The notes under the pieces: generated by a model
Databases searched by the model: none
Told to the model about the DNA's origin: nothing
Seen by the model: only the letters and a program-made list of their open reading frames with translations
Translations under genes and position numbers: made by a program
Shown: positions 8,913-16,701 of the stretch, one piece after another
How positions within the stretch are numbered: position 1 is the stretch's first letter
Layout: every line of letters starts with the position of its first letter
Assembly (NCBI RefSeq): GCF_014697615.1
Contig: NZ_JACJSD010000046.1
Coordinates: 1-59,544 of the forward strand
DNA: 59,544 nt
Direction of reading: 5' to 3'
Source of the DNA: Nostoc sp. FACHB-280
Lineage (GTDB): Bacteria; Cyanobacteriota; Cyanobacteriia; Cyanobacteriales; Nostocaceae

Positions 8913-9140
8913 GATCCCCCCTAACCCCCCTTAAAAAGGGGGGAACATGACTCATATATAGGACTTACGCAAGAAATCTCTCAGACTCTTATAACTTCGC
9001 GTCCTACCCTGCGGGAAGCCGCTATTGCGTCCTTTGCGCCCTTTGCGGTTCGTAAAAAAAGTTAGGTATTCTCACTCACAACAGTACAGGAGTAAAGGAT
9101 GAGAATGTAGCCCCCCTTTTTAAGGGGGGTTGGGGGGATC
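8913..9140. repeat. 228-bp MITE-like element with 30-bp terminal inverted repeats, between coxA and coxC
   Basis: The left end (8913-8943) begins gatcccccctaacccccc and continues into ttaaaaagggggg. The right end (9111-9140) is its reverse complement except for one missing T. Each end is itself a small hairpin (six C against six G). The interior carries fragments of other dispersed repeats, such as ggacttacgcaag, ctgcgggaagccgc and cctttgcgccctttgcgg. No open frame is inside. The element splits coxA from coxC. Confidence 0.7.
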
Positions 9141-9176
9141 TCCAACACCCTTGTTAGAAATTCAGATGGTAAAAAT

Positions 9177-9773
9177 ATGACAGTCGCCACACCCAGCGAA
9201 CATCACGGACATGAAGCCGAACATCATCCAGATTTGCGAGTTCCGGGATTATTAACCTTCCTCATCTCGGAATCTTTAATGTTTGGCGGATTCTTTGCCA
9301 CATACTTGTTCTTTCGCGGCACTACAGAAGTTTGGCCGCCAGAAGGTACAGAAGTAGAATTACTCGTACCGACAATTAACACCATCATCCTGGTGTCTAG
9401 CAGTTTCGTCATTCACTTTGGTGATATGGCGATTAAAAAGAATAACGTCGCCGGAATGCAATGGTGGTACAAAGTGACCGCCGTTATGGGCGCAATGTTT
9501 TTGTTAGGTCAAGTGTATGAGTACCTAACCTTGGGATATGGCATGACAGCCAATATCTTTGCTAATTGCTTTTACATCATGACAGGCTTCCACGGATTGC
9601 ACGTATTTGTGGGACTGTTATTGATTTTAGGAGTATTGAAGCGATCGCAACGTCCCGGTCATTACTCCGCCACCAAACACACTGGCATCGAAATGGCAGA
9701 AATTTACTGGCACTTCGTAGACATCATTTGGATTGTTCTCTTTTCTTTGTTGTACATTCTCACACAGTTTTAA
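9177..9773 (+). CDS. coxC: cytochrome c oxidase subunit III
   Basis: Subunit III of the haem-copper oxidase, a membrane subunit without redox centres that stabilises the complex. The 198-residue protein has a His-rich N-terminus (EHHGHEAEHHPDLR) and five membrane helices. It carries the family motifs FLISESLMFGGFFATYLFF, GFHGLHVFVG and EIYWHFVDIIWIVLF. The ribosome site is weak. It is separated from coxA by a repeat element but is on the same strand and completes the coxBAC set. Confidence 0.95.
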   Translation: MTVATPSEHHGHEAEHHPDLRVPGLLTFLISESLMFGGFFATYLFFRGTTEVWPPEGTEVELLVPTINTIILVSSSFVIHFGDMAIKKNNVAGMQWWYKVTAVMGAMFLLGQVYEYLTLGYGMTANIFANCFYIMTGFHGLHVFVGLLLILGVLKRSQRPGHYSATKHTGIEMAEIYWHFVDIIWIVLFSLLYILTQF

Positions 9774-9777
9774 AAGT

Positions 9778-9819
9778 GAGTAGGGAGTAGTAAATTAACC
9801 CACTCACTACTCCCTACTC
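9778..9819. terminator. hairpin after coxC
   Basis: GAGTAGGGAGTAGT at 9778-9791 pairs perfectly over 14 bases with its complement at 9806-9819. It lies four bases after the coxC stop and could end the oxidase transcript. It has no U-tract, and both arms look like heptamer repeats, so it may be only a repeat. Confidence 0.45.
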
Positions 9820-9839
9820 CCCACTCCCCATCTACAATT

Positions 9840-10325
9840 ATGCAAATAGATACCAACAGATTTTCTTGGTTTCAAGTACCAGAAAATGTCAAAAAATTAC
9901 TAATTCTCGCTGCTGATACTTGGCATAATAATTCTGAATCCGAGAAATATATGCAACAAGCCATCACCGAAGCTGGAGACAATACAGACATTTTAGTTTC
10001 AGCTTATAGATATTTTTACTACAAAAATAATTATTCTCTCGCCTTGCAAACAACAACTAAATTATTAGATAAAATTAAGAAAGCAGAAAATTTTCCTGAA
10101 AATTGGGAACAGCTAAAACCCATACTCATAAATCGGAGGGAAGAAAACCAAATCAGATTGTACCTAAATGCTTATGCTGCGACTGGTTTGGTTTTAGCTA
10201 AATTAGGAAACATCGAACAAGCCAAAGAAATCAGCATCAGGGTGCAAGAAATTGACCCCAAACATGATTATGGTGCTGGTATCCTTCTGGATATTTTGAC
10301 ACGTCCAGCCGAGGAAGAAGATTGA
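9840..10325 (+). CDS. TPR-like protein of the nif/cox neighbourhood, function unknown
   Basis: A 161-residue soluble protein, not recognised as a named family. It is helical, and the pattern around residues 30-75 (YMQQAITEAGDNTDILVSAYRYFYYKNNYSLALQTTTKLLDKI) and 105-145 (AYAATGLVLAKLGNIEQAKEISIRVQEIDP) fits tetratricopeptide-like helix pairs. It ends in an acidic tail. It follows coxC on the same strand and precedes the small proline-rich protein and the cupin, so a role connected with nitrogen fixation or the oxidase is possible but not shown. Confidence 0.7.
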   Translation: MQIDTNRFSWFQVPENVKKLLILAADTWHNNSESEKYMQQAITEAGDNTDILVSAYRYFYYKNNYSLALQTTTKLLDKIKKAENFPENWEQLKPILINRREENQIRLYLNAYAATGLVLAKLGNIEQAKEISIRVQEIDPKHDYGAGILLDILTRPAEEED

Positions 10326-10335
10326 ATAGTCAATT

Positions 10336-10363
10336 GTCATTAGTCATTAGTCATGAGTAATTA
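10336..10363. repeat. STRR: GTCATTA heptamers
   Basis: Four head-to-tail units (GTCATTA twice, GTCATGA, GTAATTA) follow the stop of the TPR-like gene. Confidence 0.7.
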
Positions 10364-10417
10364 GAAAAAATGACAAATGACAAATAACCAACACTCAACG
10401 ATCAAAATTTACAAACC

Positions 10418-10585
10418 ATGATGAACAATTTCTATTTTGCTCGACCTCTTTCCACCTTTACCCTACCCGAAAATCCCCTGCCCAATACTGTTCCTTTATC
10501 ACCTGTAAGTCTTCCTGAAACTAACTCTCCTTGGTATGCAGCACCAGTAATTGTTATGCCTTCAACTTCTCAATTTAGATTCTAA
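10418..10585 (+). CDS. small proline-rich protein, 55 residues
   Basis: This frame is short and easily missed. It begins with tandem ATG codons at 10418 and 10421 and ends with TAA at 10583-10585, five bases before the cupin start. The product begins MMNNFYFARPLSTFTLPENP, is rich in Pro, Ser and Thr, and ends in Phe-Arg-Phe. Reasons to believe it are the uninterrupted frame filling the gap exactly, a balanced amino acid composition, and the tight spacing to the next gene, whose own ribosome site is poor (suggesting coupling). No domain is recognised. Confidence 0.6.
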   Translation: MMNNFYFARPLSTFTLPENPLPNTVPLSPVSLPETNSPWYAAPVIVMPSTSQFRF

Positions 10586-10590
10586 AAGTT

Positions 10591-11202
10591 ATGCAAGGTA
10601 GGGATTGGCTACTTACTGGAGACGGTCAGTATCAAATTTGCAAATCTGTCAGAGCATGGGATTTATTGCGAGAAAATTATCGCCTCTATCGTTTTTTGAC
10701 TGAGGTAGAAGATATTCTCAATGGTGTTGAGGATGAATCTAGCCGTCTACCAGAAATTAGGATGTTGGTGAGGCGCTTAATTGCCAATTCCTACTGGGTG
10801 AGAAGTCAACATTTAGAGCCTTGTCCCAAAACAGGTACTTCTGTTGTTCTCTTATACGATGAATTGGGTTTTCCGTTAACTGTTCAAACAGTAACCTTTG
10901 CACCAGGAACAACTTCAAACATCCATAATCATGGCACTTGGGGAGTTGTCGCGGTGTTAAAAGGTCAAGAAAAAAACACTGTTTGGCGACGCACAGACAA
11001 CTCAACATCTTCAGGTAAAATTGAACAAACAGGAGAAATAATTTTATCTCCTGGAGATATTGTGAGTTTCACTCCTGATGCAATTCACAGCGTGCAAGCA
11101 GTCGGTGATGAACCAACTGTGACTTTCAATATTTATGGGGAAACTGATCCAAAACAACGATTTGAGTTTGATTTAGTTACCCATACTGCACGGAAGTTTT
11201 AG
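10591..11202 (+). CDS. cupin protein of the cysteine dioxygenase-like type
   Basis: A 203-residue single-domain cupin. After a helical N-terminus of about 85 residues, the beta barrel carries the metal motif His-Asn-His-Gly-Thr-Trp-Gly (near residues 111-117) and, later, a conserved Pro-Gly-Asp followed by Asp-Ala-Ile-His-Ser, giving the third His. This layout fits cysteine dioxygenase-like or thiol dioxygenase-like iron cupins, but the substrate cannot be told. It lies directly after the 55-residue protein and before the nitrogenase-associated ArsC-like gene. Confidence 0.8.
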   Translation: MQGRDWLLTGDGQYQICKSVRAWDLLRENYRLYRFLTEVEDILNGVEDESSRLPEIRMLVRRLIANSYWVRSQHLEPCPKTGTSVVLLYDELGFPLTVQTVTFAPGTTSNIHNHGTWGVVAVLKGQEKNTVWRRTDNSTSSGKIEQTGEIILSPGDIVSFTPDAIHSVQAVGDEPTVTFNIYGETDPKQRFEFDLVTHTARKF

Positions 11203-11208
11203 TAGAGG

Positions 11209-11365
11209 GGTGTAGGGGTGTAAGGGTAGAAAGGGTGTACTTCGACTGCGCTCAGTAAGCAGGGTGTAGGGGAAGATTATGTGAATCAGCATTTTTAACC
11301 ACAAGAAAATCTCACAAACATAAACATCTTTCCCTTATACCCCTACCCCCTTACACCCCTACACC
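11209..11365. repeat. inverted pair of GGTGTAGGGGTGTAAGGG repeats
   Basis: A purine-rich arm at 11209-11229 (ggtgtaggggtgtaagggta) is an imperfect inverted copy of a pyrimidine arm at 11343-11365. Between them is a fragment (acttcgactgcgctcag) of another dispersed repeat. The whole gap between the cupin and the ArsC-like gene is made of such repeats. Confidence 0.6.
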
Positions 11366-11426
11366 CTAATTGAGAGGGTTCTCTGCGTAAATCCTAAACC
11401 ATTTAAGTGGATTAGGAGCAAGCACA

Positions 11427-11906
11427 ATGGCAAGAGTAATTTTTTATGAAAAACCAGGCTGTAAAAATGGTACTAGACAAAAAGTGTTGTTAACTGCGGC
11501 TGGTCATGAAGTAATTTCATACAACTTATTAACCGAACCTTGGACGATTGAGCGTTTACGGTCATTTTTTGGGAATCGCCCTGTATCTGAATGGTTTAAT
11601 CGGGCTGCACCCAAGGTAAAATCTGGGGAAATTGTACCCGAAAATATCGACGCAGAAACCGCCTTGGTACAGATGTTGCGTGACCCGTTATTAATTCGCC
11701 GTCCTTTAATTCAAGTAGGCGATCGCCGCGAAGTCGGTTTTGAGGTCGAAAAACTTGATGCTTGGATTGGCTTAAAACCTGTAGATGAATCCTTCCAAGC
11801 TATGAGTGAAGACCTGATGAGTAAGGATTTGCAAGGCTGCGCCCACGGTGGTAATCACCACCATGACCATGAACATGGCCACGGTCATGGTAATTGTAAA
11901 CATTAA
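11427..11906 (+). CDS. nitrogenase-associated ArsC-like protein with His-rich tail
   Basis: The first 115 residues form a thioredoxin-fold ArsC/Spx-like domain (ARVIFYEKPGCKNGTRQKVLL near the N-terminus, then RRPLIQVGDRREVGFE). It matches the nitrogenase-associated protein family known from nif regions. The active-site loop has one Cys (Cys12) and no Cys-x-x-Cys, so classic thioredoxin chemistry is unlikely. The last 25 residues contain two Cys and about ten His in a CAHGGNHHHDHEHGHGHGNC pattern, which probably binds metal. The gene closes the cnfR-to-here block of nitrogen-fixation related genes. Confidence 0.85.
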   Translation: MARVIFYEKPGCKNGTRQKVLLTAAGHEVISYNLLTEPWTIERLRSFFGNRPVSEWFNRAAPKVKSGEIVPENIDAETALVQMLRDPLLIRRPLIQVGDRREVGFEVEKLDAWIGLKPVDESFQAMSEDLMSKDLQGCAHGGNHHHDHEHGHGHGNCKH

Positions 11907-11911
11907 ATTAA

Positions 11912-12036
11912 GTAAAAAGTAAAAAGGCAAAGGGCAATAAAGACATAAGTAAAAAGTAAAAGGGCAAAAGGTAAAAAAGTTTATTTTCTATTTTTACTGT
12001 TTACTCTTCACTTTTTACTTTTTCCTTTTTACTTTT
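11912..12036. repeat. AAGTAAA-type heptamer repeats in inverted arrangement
   Basis: The convergent gap between the ArsC-like gene and cysK is filled with aagtaaaaagtaaaaagg-type units on the left and their complements (cactttttactttttcc) on the right. The RNA could fold into a long imperfect hairpin from either strand, which could serve as a two-way terminator. Confidence 0.6.
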
Positions 12037-12042
12037 GCCTTC

Positions 12043-12987
12043 TTAACTAAGGCTCAAATCTTGAAACATTGCTGTGCTGAGGTAACGTTCGCCGAAGGAA
12101 GGCTGAATCATCACAATCAAACGACCAGCATTTTCTGGTCGTTTTGCTACTTGCAATGCAGCACACAAAGCCGCACCTGAAGAAATACCAGATAACAAAC
12201 CTTCTTCTTTGGCTAACCTGCGTCCGTACATCATGGCTTGGTCATCGCTAACTCGGATGACTTCATCCACCAATTCCAAGCGCAGTACGTCAGGGACAAA
12301 GCCTGCACCAATGCCTTGAATTTTATGAGGGCCTGCTTCGCCACCAGAGAGGACAGGGCTGTTACTGGGTTCAACTGCGATCGCCTGTAAACTAGGTTTA
12401 CGTTGTTTCAATACTTCGGCAATTCCGGTAATTGTTCCGCCAGTCCCAACGCCAGCAATCACAATGTCTACTTCCCCGTCTGTATCTTCCCAAATTTCTT
12501 CGGCGGTGGTTTCGCGGTGAATTTTGGGGTTAGCTGGGTTGCGGAATTGTTGCAGCATATATGCGTCCGGTGTATTCGCTACAATTTCCTCAGCTTTGCG
12601 AATTGCGCCCCGCATTCCTTCTGGGCCTGGTGTCAACTCTAGTTTTGCACCATAAGCACGCAGCATTGAGCGCCGTTCTTGGCTCATAGTTTCTGGCATA
12701 GTTAAAACTAGGCCGTAACCACGGGCGGCAGCGACCATTGCCAAAGCGATTCCAGTATTCCCAGATGTCGGTTCGACTAAAATGGTTTTTCCTGGTGTAA
12801 TTAACCCTTCAGCTTCGGCGTTATTAATCATACTTACGCCAATCCGGTCTTTTACAGAAGCGGCTGGGTTCATTCCTTCGAGTTTGGCAAGTATCCGCGC
12901 CACTGCACCTTCAGCTTGGGGAATTTTATTTAGTTGAACTAAGGGAGTTCCACCGATTAGTTCTGTAACATCTTTAGCAATTCGCAT
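12043..12987 (-). CDS. cysK: cysteine synthase A (O-acetylserine sulfhydrylase), copy 1
   Basis: A PLP enzyme that joins sulphide and O-acetylserine to make cysteine. The 314-residue protein has the PLP lysine in Ala-Ser-Val-Lys-Asp-Arg, the substrate loop Glu-Pro-Thr-Ser-Gly-Asn-Thr-Gly, the phosphate loop Gly-Val-Gly-Thr-Gly-Gly-Thr and the C-terminal Ser-Gly-Ile-Ser-Ser-Gly. The ATG at 12987 is preceded by AGGAG. It is about three-quarters identical to the second copy at 32604-33566. It stands alone, with a 1-kb repeat-rich gap upstream. Confidence 0.94.
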   Translation of the reverse strand: MRIAKDVTELIGGTPLVQLNKIPQAEGAVARILAKLEGMNPAASVKDRIGVSMINNAEAEGLITPGKTILVEPTSGNTGIALAMVAAARGYGLVLTMPETMSQERRSMLRAYGAKLELTPGPEGMRGAIRKAEEIVANTPDAYMLQQFRNPANPKIHRETTAEEIWEDTDGEVDIVIAGVGTGGTITGIAEVLKQRKPSLQAIAVEPSNSPVLSGGEAGPHKIQGIGAGFVPDVLRLELVDEVIRVSDDQAMMYGRRLAKEEGLLSGISSGAALCAALQVAKRPENAGRLIVMIQPSFGERYLSTAMFQDLSLS

Positions 12988-13911
12988 AAATTAACTCCTA
13001 GCCTTTTAATTTTAAAACTGCCTATTTACTTATAACTATCATTTTTGGGTAATTGCTGGGTTAAGCGATCGCCAAAACTATTTCCTTTCACTAAAGCATA
13101 AATATGTAACATCCAGAAATAATTTTGGTTAATTTACATCTAAATTCAGATTTTTGATGTCTATTGACAGAAAAGCACAGTATTTAAGTATTGCTCAACA
13201 CTAAACATCAGCTTGTTTTGAGAAACTTAATTAGGTTGCTTACGTCTAACAAGCATATAAAAACTCATTTCATATTTTTCAATACATCACCAATCAAATC
13301 AACAACCTATTTAACAGTTTGCTAAAATATCCATTTTTCCAGATATAAACCCATAAAATGTCATTTAAATACAGCAAAACATTTAATTCATCAAATTCTA
13401 ATATTTGCTAATTAATTAATTGAAATTATCTCCAAATACTGCTATTTAGAGCCTTAATTCTTCATCTTGAGTACAAAAAATATTCATCAAAAATTATCTA
13501 AAAAAATCGTTTTTATCTATAGCCTGTCTAGCTTTAAAGCTGAGTGCAGAAATTCCAGACCCCCTACCAAGCAATACTAGCCCCTCTGCCCAGAAATACT
13601 AGACCCTGTAACCCCAGCAATTTTTATAAAACTTACACAGCAATGCTTTAGGGCTTTGAGTACCGATTTAATCAATTTAATAAACTTAATCCACACCAAC
13701 TAAACAGCCACCTCCAAAGGCAACTGATATAAAACATATAGGATTTACGCAGAGATTCCCCTCTACCCCCCGAAATTCCCTAGCTTGCTAGAGAACTAGG
13801 GGGGACTTCTTAACTAGATATTTTCAGATAAGAGTGCGTTAATTCGACAAGTATAAAAATAGAAATTAAAAAAATTAGGTAATTATTCACTAGTTATTAA
13901 ATCTACAAAAT

Positions 13912-13944
13912 AGATACCCGACTTCTTTGAGAAGTCGGGTATCT
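13912..13944. repeat. perfect hairpin, GATACCCGACTTC family
   Basis: agatacccgacttct pairs perfectly over 15 bases with agaagtcgggtatct around a 3-base loop. It belongs with the hairpins at 4946-4979 and 15137-15168. It could stall or end transcription, but has no U-tract and no gene directly upstream. Confidence 0.75.
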
Positions 13945-13979
13945 GAAAACCACTAACTATGTAAAACTCTCTTATCTAA

Positions 13980-14049
13980 CCTGTAACCTATCACCTGTAA
14001 CCTATCACCTGTAACCTATCACCTATAACCTCCAACCCCTAGCCTCTAC
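13980..14049. repeat. STRR: about ten CCTGTAA / CCTATCA heptamers
   Basis: Units alternate CCTGTAA and CCTATCA three times, then drift (CCTATAA, CCTCCAA, CCCCTAG, CCTCTAC). The run ends only seven bases before the start codon at 14057, so it occupies the leader of that gene. Confidence 0.9.
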
Positions 14050-14056
14050 CCCAAGG

Positions 14057-14461
14057 ATGAAAGTCAAAATTCTCAATGTTCTTACTGTTTGCCTAGTAAC
14101 ATTAATCGTAATTTCTCCAGCAATGGTAGTCCTGAGAGTAGTTTGGGAAAAGCATGGAGAGTTAGTTAAGGCACAGAATTTAACTTGTGAAGTTAATAAG
14201 ATTAACGAAGTCAATCAAGCCTGGTATCCCCCGGTAACGGCTGGTATTAATAATTGCGATCGCTACATCGTGAACCAACCGCTCACAACAGATTATATCT
14301 ATAAACTTGCCATTATTCTCCAATGGTTTATCTTGCTAACCCCTGTATGTATCGGGTTAGGAATTCTTGTATACGACAGGTATCTAGCGCATCGCGCCGC
14401 CGTATATCAAGAACAAGTAGAAATGTTAGAAAGACTTTGGCGACAAAGTATTGAACAATAA
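14057..14461 (+). CDS. small membrane protein with two helices, unknown
   Basis: A 134-residue protein with an N-terminal membrane helix (about residues 5-30), a loop of about 55 residues with two Cys (CEVNKINEVNQ and NNCDRY) that probably faces outside the cytoplasm, a second helix (about residues 87-107) and a charged C-terminal helix (YQEQVEMLERLWRQSIEQ). No family was recognised. The AAGG before the ATG is too close to be an ideal ribosome site. It is followed by two further small genes on the same strand, possibly in one unit. Confidence 0.65.
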   Translation: MKVKILNVLTVCLVTLIVISPAMVVLRVVWEKHGELVKAQNLTCEVNKINEVNQAWYPPVTAGINNCDRYIVNQPLTTDYIYKLAIILQWFILLTPVCIGLGILVYDRYLAHRAAVYQEQVEMLERLWRQSIEQ

Positions 14462-14491
14462 TCAATTCACCTCACACAATTACAAAATATT

Positions 14492-14758
14492 ATGACTGAA
14501 GAACGGCAAGCTCAATATTTTGATTTAATCGATCAATTACTACAATGTCCTAATGGCCAAGAGCCAGCAGTTTTAGAAGCAAACTCAGAACTAGTTGATG
14601 CTAACCTCATCGAAGCAATGGCAAAAGTAGCCACAATGTTTGCTCACGATGGTAATCAAGATGGTGCTAAATTTTTATTTCATGTAGCTCGTGAGCTTGC
14701 CAAACAATTAGGTTTATATCCTGACTTTAACAATTCCGAAGCTGCAAAATCTGAATGA
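14492..14758 (+). CDS. small helical protein resembling the N-terminus of cyanobacterial CHAT/TPR proteins
   Basis: The 88-residue product reads ERQAQYFDLIDQLLQCPNGQEPAVLEANSELVDANLIEAMAKVATMFAHDGNQDGAKFLFHVARELAKQLG. I recognise this as the short helical module that precedes TPR and CHAT domains in many Nostoc proteins. Here it stands alone with its own stop, so it is either a free adaptor or a remnant of a larger gene. It lies 30 bases after the membrane protein and 22 before the next gene. Confidence 0.65.
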   Translation: MTEERQAQYFDLIDQLLQCPNGQEPAVLEANSELVDANLIEAMAKVATMFAHDGNQDGAKFLFHVARELAKQLGLYPDFNNSEAAKSE

Positions 14759-14780
14759 AGTTGCCTAACAAGGAGTAATC

Positions 14781-15092
14781 ATGCTACTTACGGCTACTGA
14801 TGCTGGACATATAGCGTTAGAGTTTCTCTTAGCAGACTGGAATATTCGTGACGAATATCGAGAGTGGTTTACTGTTATCAAATCTCGTTTAGTTGGCGAG
14901 AGTTGGTACATTGTTGAGTTGGGTGTGGAAGGTTTTCCTGATAAATGGTTTATTCAAGTCTACGATACAGGAGAATGCGATCCAAGCTATACTTTTGTTT
15001 CTCCCATCAGTGGTAAAGAAGGATTTTCTGACTTTTGTGATTTACCAGAAATAATTGCTGAAGTATTAGTAGCAGAAAGAAAATCTCGGTAA
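14781..15092 (+). CDS. hypothetical protein, 103 residues
   Basis: A strong AAGGAG lies eight bases before the ATG at 14781. The product is a compact alpha/beta protein with many aromatic residues (DEYREWFTVIKSRLVGESWYIVELGVEGFPDKWFIQVYDTGECDP). No family was recognised. A role in the same small operon as the two upstream genes is likely from spacing only. Confidence 0.65.
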   Translation: MLLTATDAGHIALEFLLADWNIRDEYREWFTVIKSRLVGESWYIVELGVEGFPDKWFIQVYDTGECDPSYTFVSPISGKEGFSDFCDLPEIIAEVLVAERKSR

Positions 15093-15136
15093 TCAATATA
15101 ATGATTTAAAACATCTATCAAAAGTTCGGAAGTTTT

Positions 15137-15168
15137 AGATCCTCGATTTCTTAAAGAAGTCGGGGATT
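15137..15168. repeat. hairpin repeat, AGATCC(T/C)CGA(T/C)TTCTT family
   Basis: Left arm agatcctcgatttctt pairs with right arm aagaagtcggggattt with two G-T wobbles and one mismatch. Same family as 13912-13944. It follows the 103-residue gene and could act as its terminator. Confidence 0.6.
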
Positions 15169-15321
15169 TTAGATTATAAATGAATTAACTATCCACTATT
15201 ATCTATTCATAAAATTAAAACTAATTCACCATGTTTTCTATATATTATTTAACCTAAAAATGCAATATAAACTACACTTTATGTCATGCTTGGTTGACAA
15301 ATATATGTTATATTAAATAGC

Positions 15322-15687
15322 GTGATGAAAGCTACAGAAACATCAGCTAAAATGATTACTGAAGATATCATCGCTCAAGAATTCAAACGAATTATCAGCG
15401 AGTATTATCCAAAGGTTGGAGAACTATTAGACGGGTGTCATGTGAAAGTCATCACCTGTTTTTGGGGAAGACCGCCTAGACGTTTGCAATACATAGGTAT
15501 TTATTGCTCTGAAGAAATGTTGCCCCACATTAGAGAACAGCAAAAAATCCTCAGAGACATAGCCGACAATATGGGATTAGTCCAAGTAGTTTGTATGAAT
15601 GCCAAACGCTTGATTCGAGACCCCAAATCGACGCTCAAAGATACCGATCCACGCCTGTGGTTGGAGTTGCAAATGGTAGCAACCTAA
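15322..15687 (+). CDS. hypothetical protein, 121 residues, upstream of a flavin monooxygenase
   Basis: Starts are GTG 15322 or the adjoining ATG 15325. The product is alpha/beta with the stretch HVKVITCFWGRPPRRLQYIGIYCSEEMLPHIREQQKILRDIADNMGL. No domain was recognised. It lies 12 bases before the luciferase-like gene, on the same strand, and a third unknown gene overlaps the end of that one, so the three probably form one operon. Confidence 0.65.
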   Translation: MMKATETSAKMITEDIIAQEFKRIISEYYPKVGELLDGCHVKVITCFWGRPPRRLQYIGIYCSEEMLPHIREQQKILRDIADNMGLVQVVCMNAKRLIRDPKSTLKDTDPRLWLELQMVAT

Positions 15688-15699
15688 GAATAGCAAACA

Positions 15700-16701
15700 A
15701 TGAAAATTGGACTTTTCTGCAATTACGAAAATCATCACCAAAATTACCGCCGCGCAATTTTTGAGCAAGTTGCTTTAGTCAGACAAGCTGAAAGCTTAAA
15801 CTTTGACGAAGCCTGGGTAAGTGAACACCATTTTAGTGAAGTCAATATCAGTTCTTCGATGCTGTTGTTGATGGCGCATTTAGCAGGTGTCACTTCCACA
15901 ATTCGGTTAGGTACTGCGGCGGTTTTACTGCCATTTCACAACCCGATTCGGGTAGCGGAAGATATTGCGACTTTGGATAATTTGTGTAATGGCAGATTAT
16001 TATTTGGAATTGCCAAAGGCGGGCCTTTTCCTCAGCAAAATAAACATTTTGCGATTGCAATGGGAGAATCTCGCGCCAGAATGTTAGAGGCTATGGCATT
16101 GATTCATAAGCTGTTATATGAAAAAGAAGTTTCATTTTATGGGCAGTATTATCAATGCGATCGCCTCACAGTATATCCTAAACCTTTGCAACAGCAAATT
16201 CCGGTATATATAGCCAGTGGTGACACTTCAAGCATCGAATTCGCCGCGCAAAATTCCTTTAGCTTAATGGGGGGGCCACCCTTTGCGCTAGAGAGATTGA
16301 AAAAAACAGTCAACGAATACCGCAATATTAATCCTAGTGGTGCAGATAATTTTGTCTTAGCGCGGTTCTTTTTTGTGGGGAAAACTAACGAAGCTGCGGT
16401 GAATGAAGCCATGCCTTTTATCCGCCAATTTAGCCAAAAAATGAAAGCTAATACGGCAGTAGTAATGCAGAATAGTTCCACCGGACATAAACCATTTGAG
16501 CGGACAAATATTTGTTTTGACGAAGACTATTTGATTGAGAATTCAATCATTGGTGATGCGATTACTTGTCGAGACAAAATCAAGAAATTTCAGGACGAAT
16601 TGAATCTAGGTACATTAGCACTCAAACCCGCATCGTTTGATATGCAAAAAAACATCGACAGTTTGCAGTGCTACAACCAAGAGGTACGCAATTATGTCTA
16701 A
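15700..16701 (+). CDS. luciferase-like (LLM class) flavin-dependent monooxygenase
   Basis: A 333-residue TIM-barrel protein of the bacterial luciferase superfamily, which uses reduced FMN and oxygen (or F420 in other groups). Family marks are the N-terminal MKIGLF, FDEAWVSEHHF (the typical Glu-His-His), IRLGTAAVLLPFHNPIRVAEDIATLDNLCNGRLLFGIAKG and YVASG-like YIASGDTSS. The substrate cannot be told. The operon partners on both sides are unknown small proteins, and the downstream one overlaps by eight bases. Confidence 0.85.
   Translation: MKIGLFCNYENHHQNYRRAIFEQVALVRQAESLNFDEAWVSEHHFSEVNISSSMLLLMAHLAGVTSTIRLGTAAVLLPFHNPIRVAEDIATLDNLCNGRLLFGIAKGGPFPQQNKHFAIAMGESRARMLEAMALIHKLLYEKEVSFYGQYYQCDRLTVYPKPLQQQIPVYIASGDTSSIEFAAQNSFSLMGGPPFALERLKKTVNEYRNINPSGADNFVLARFFFVGKTNEAAVNEAMPFIRQFSQKMKANTAVVMQNSSTGHKPFERTNICFDEDYLIENSIIGDAITCRDKIKKFQDELNLGTLALKPASFDMQKNIDSLQCYNQEVRNYV

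Larger units (their letters stand above)
12988..14056. other. 1.07-kb non-coding, repeat-rich region
   Basis: No frame here looks coding. The left part is plain AT-rich DNA with one HIP1-type gcgatcgc near 13064. Around 13738-13800 lies a dispersed-repeat fragment (ataggatttacgcag, then aactaggggggact). A perfect 15-bp hairpin is at 13912-13944, and a ten-unit heptamer run at 13980-14049 reaches the next gene. The divergent cysK promoter must lie near 13000-13200, but none was assigned. Confidence 0.6.
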
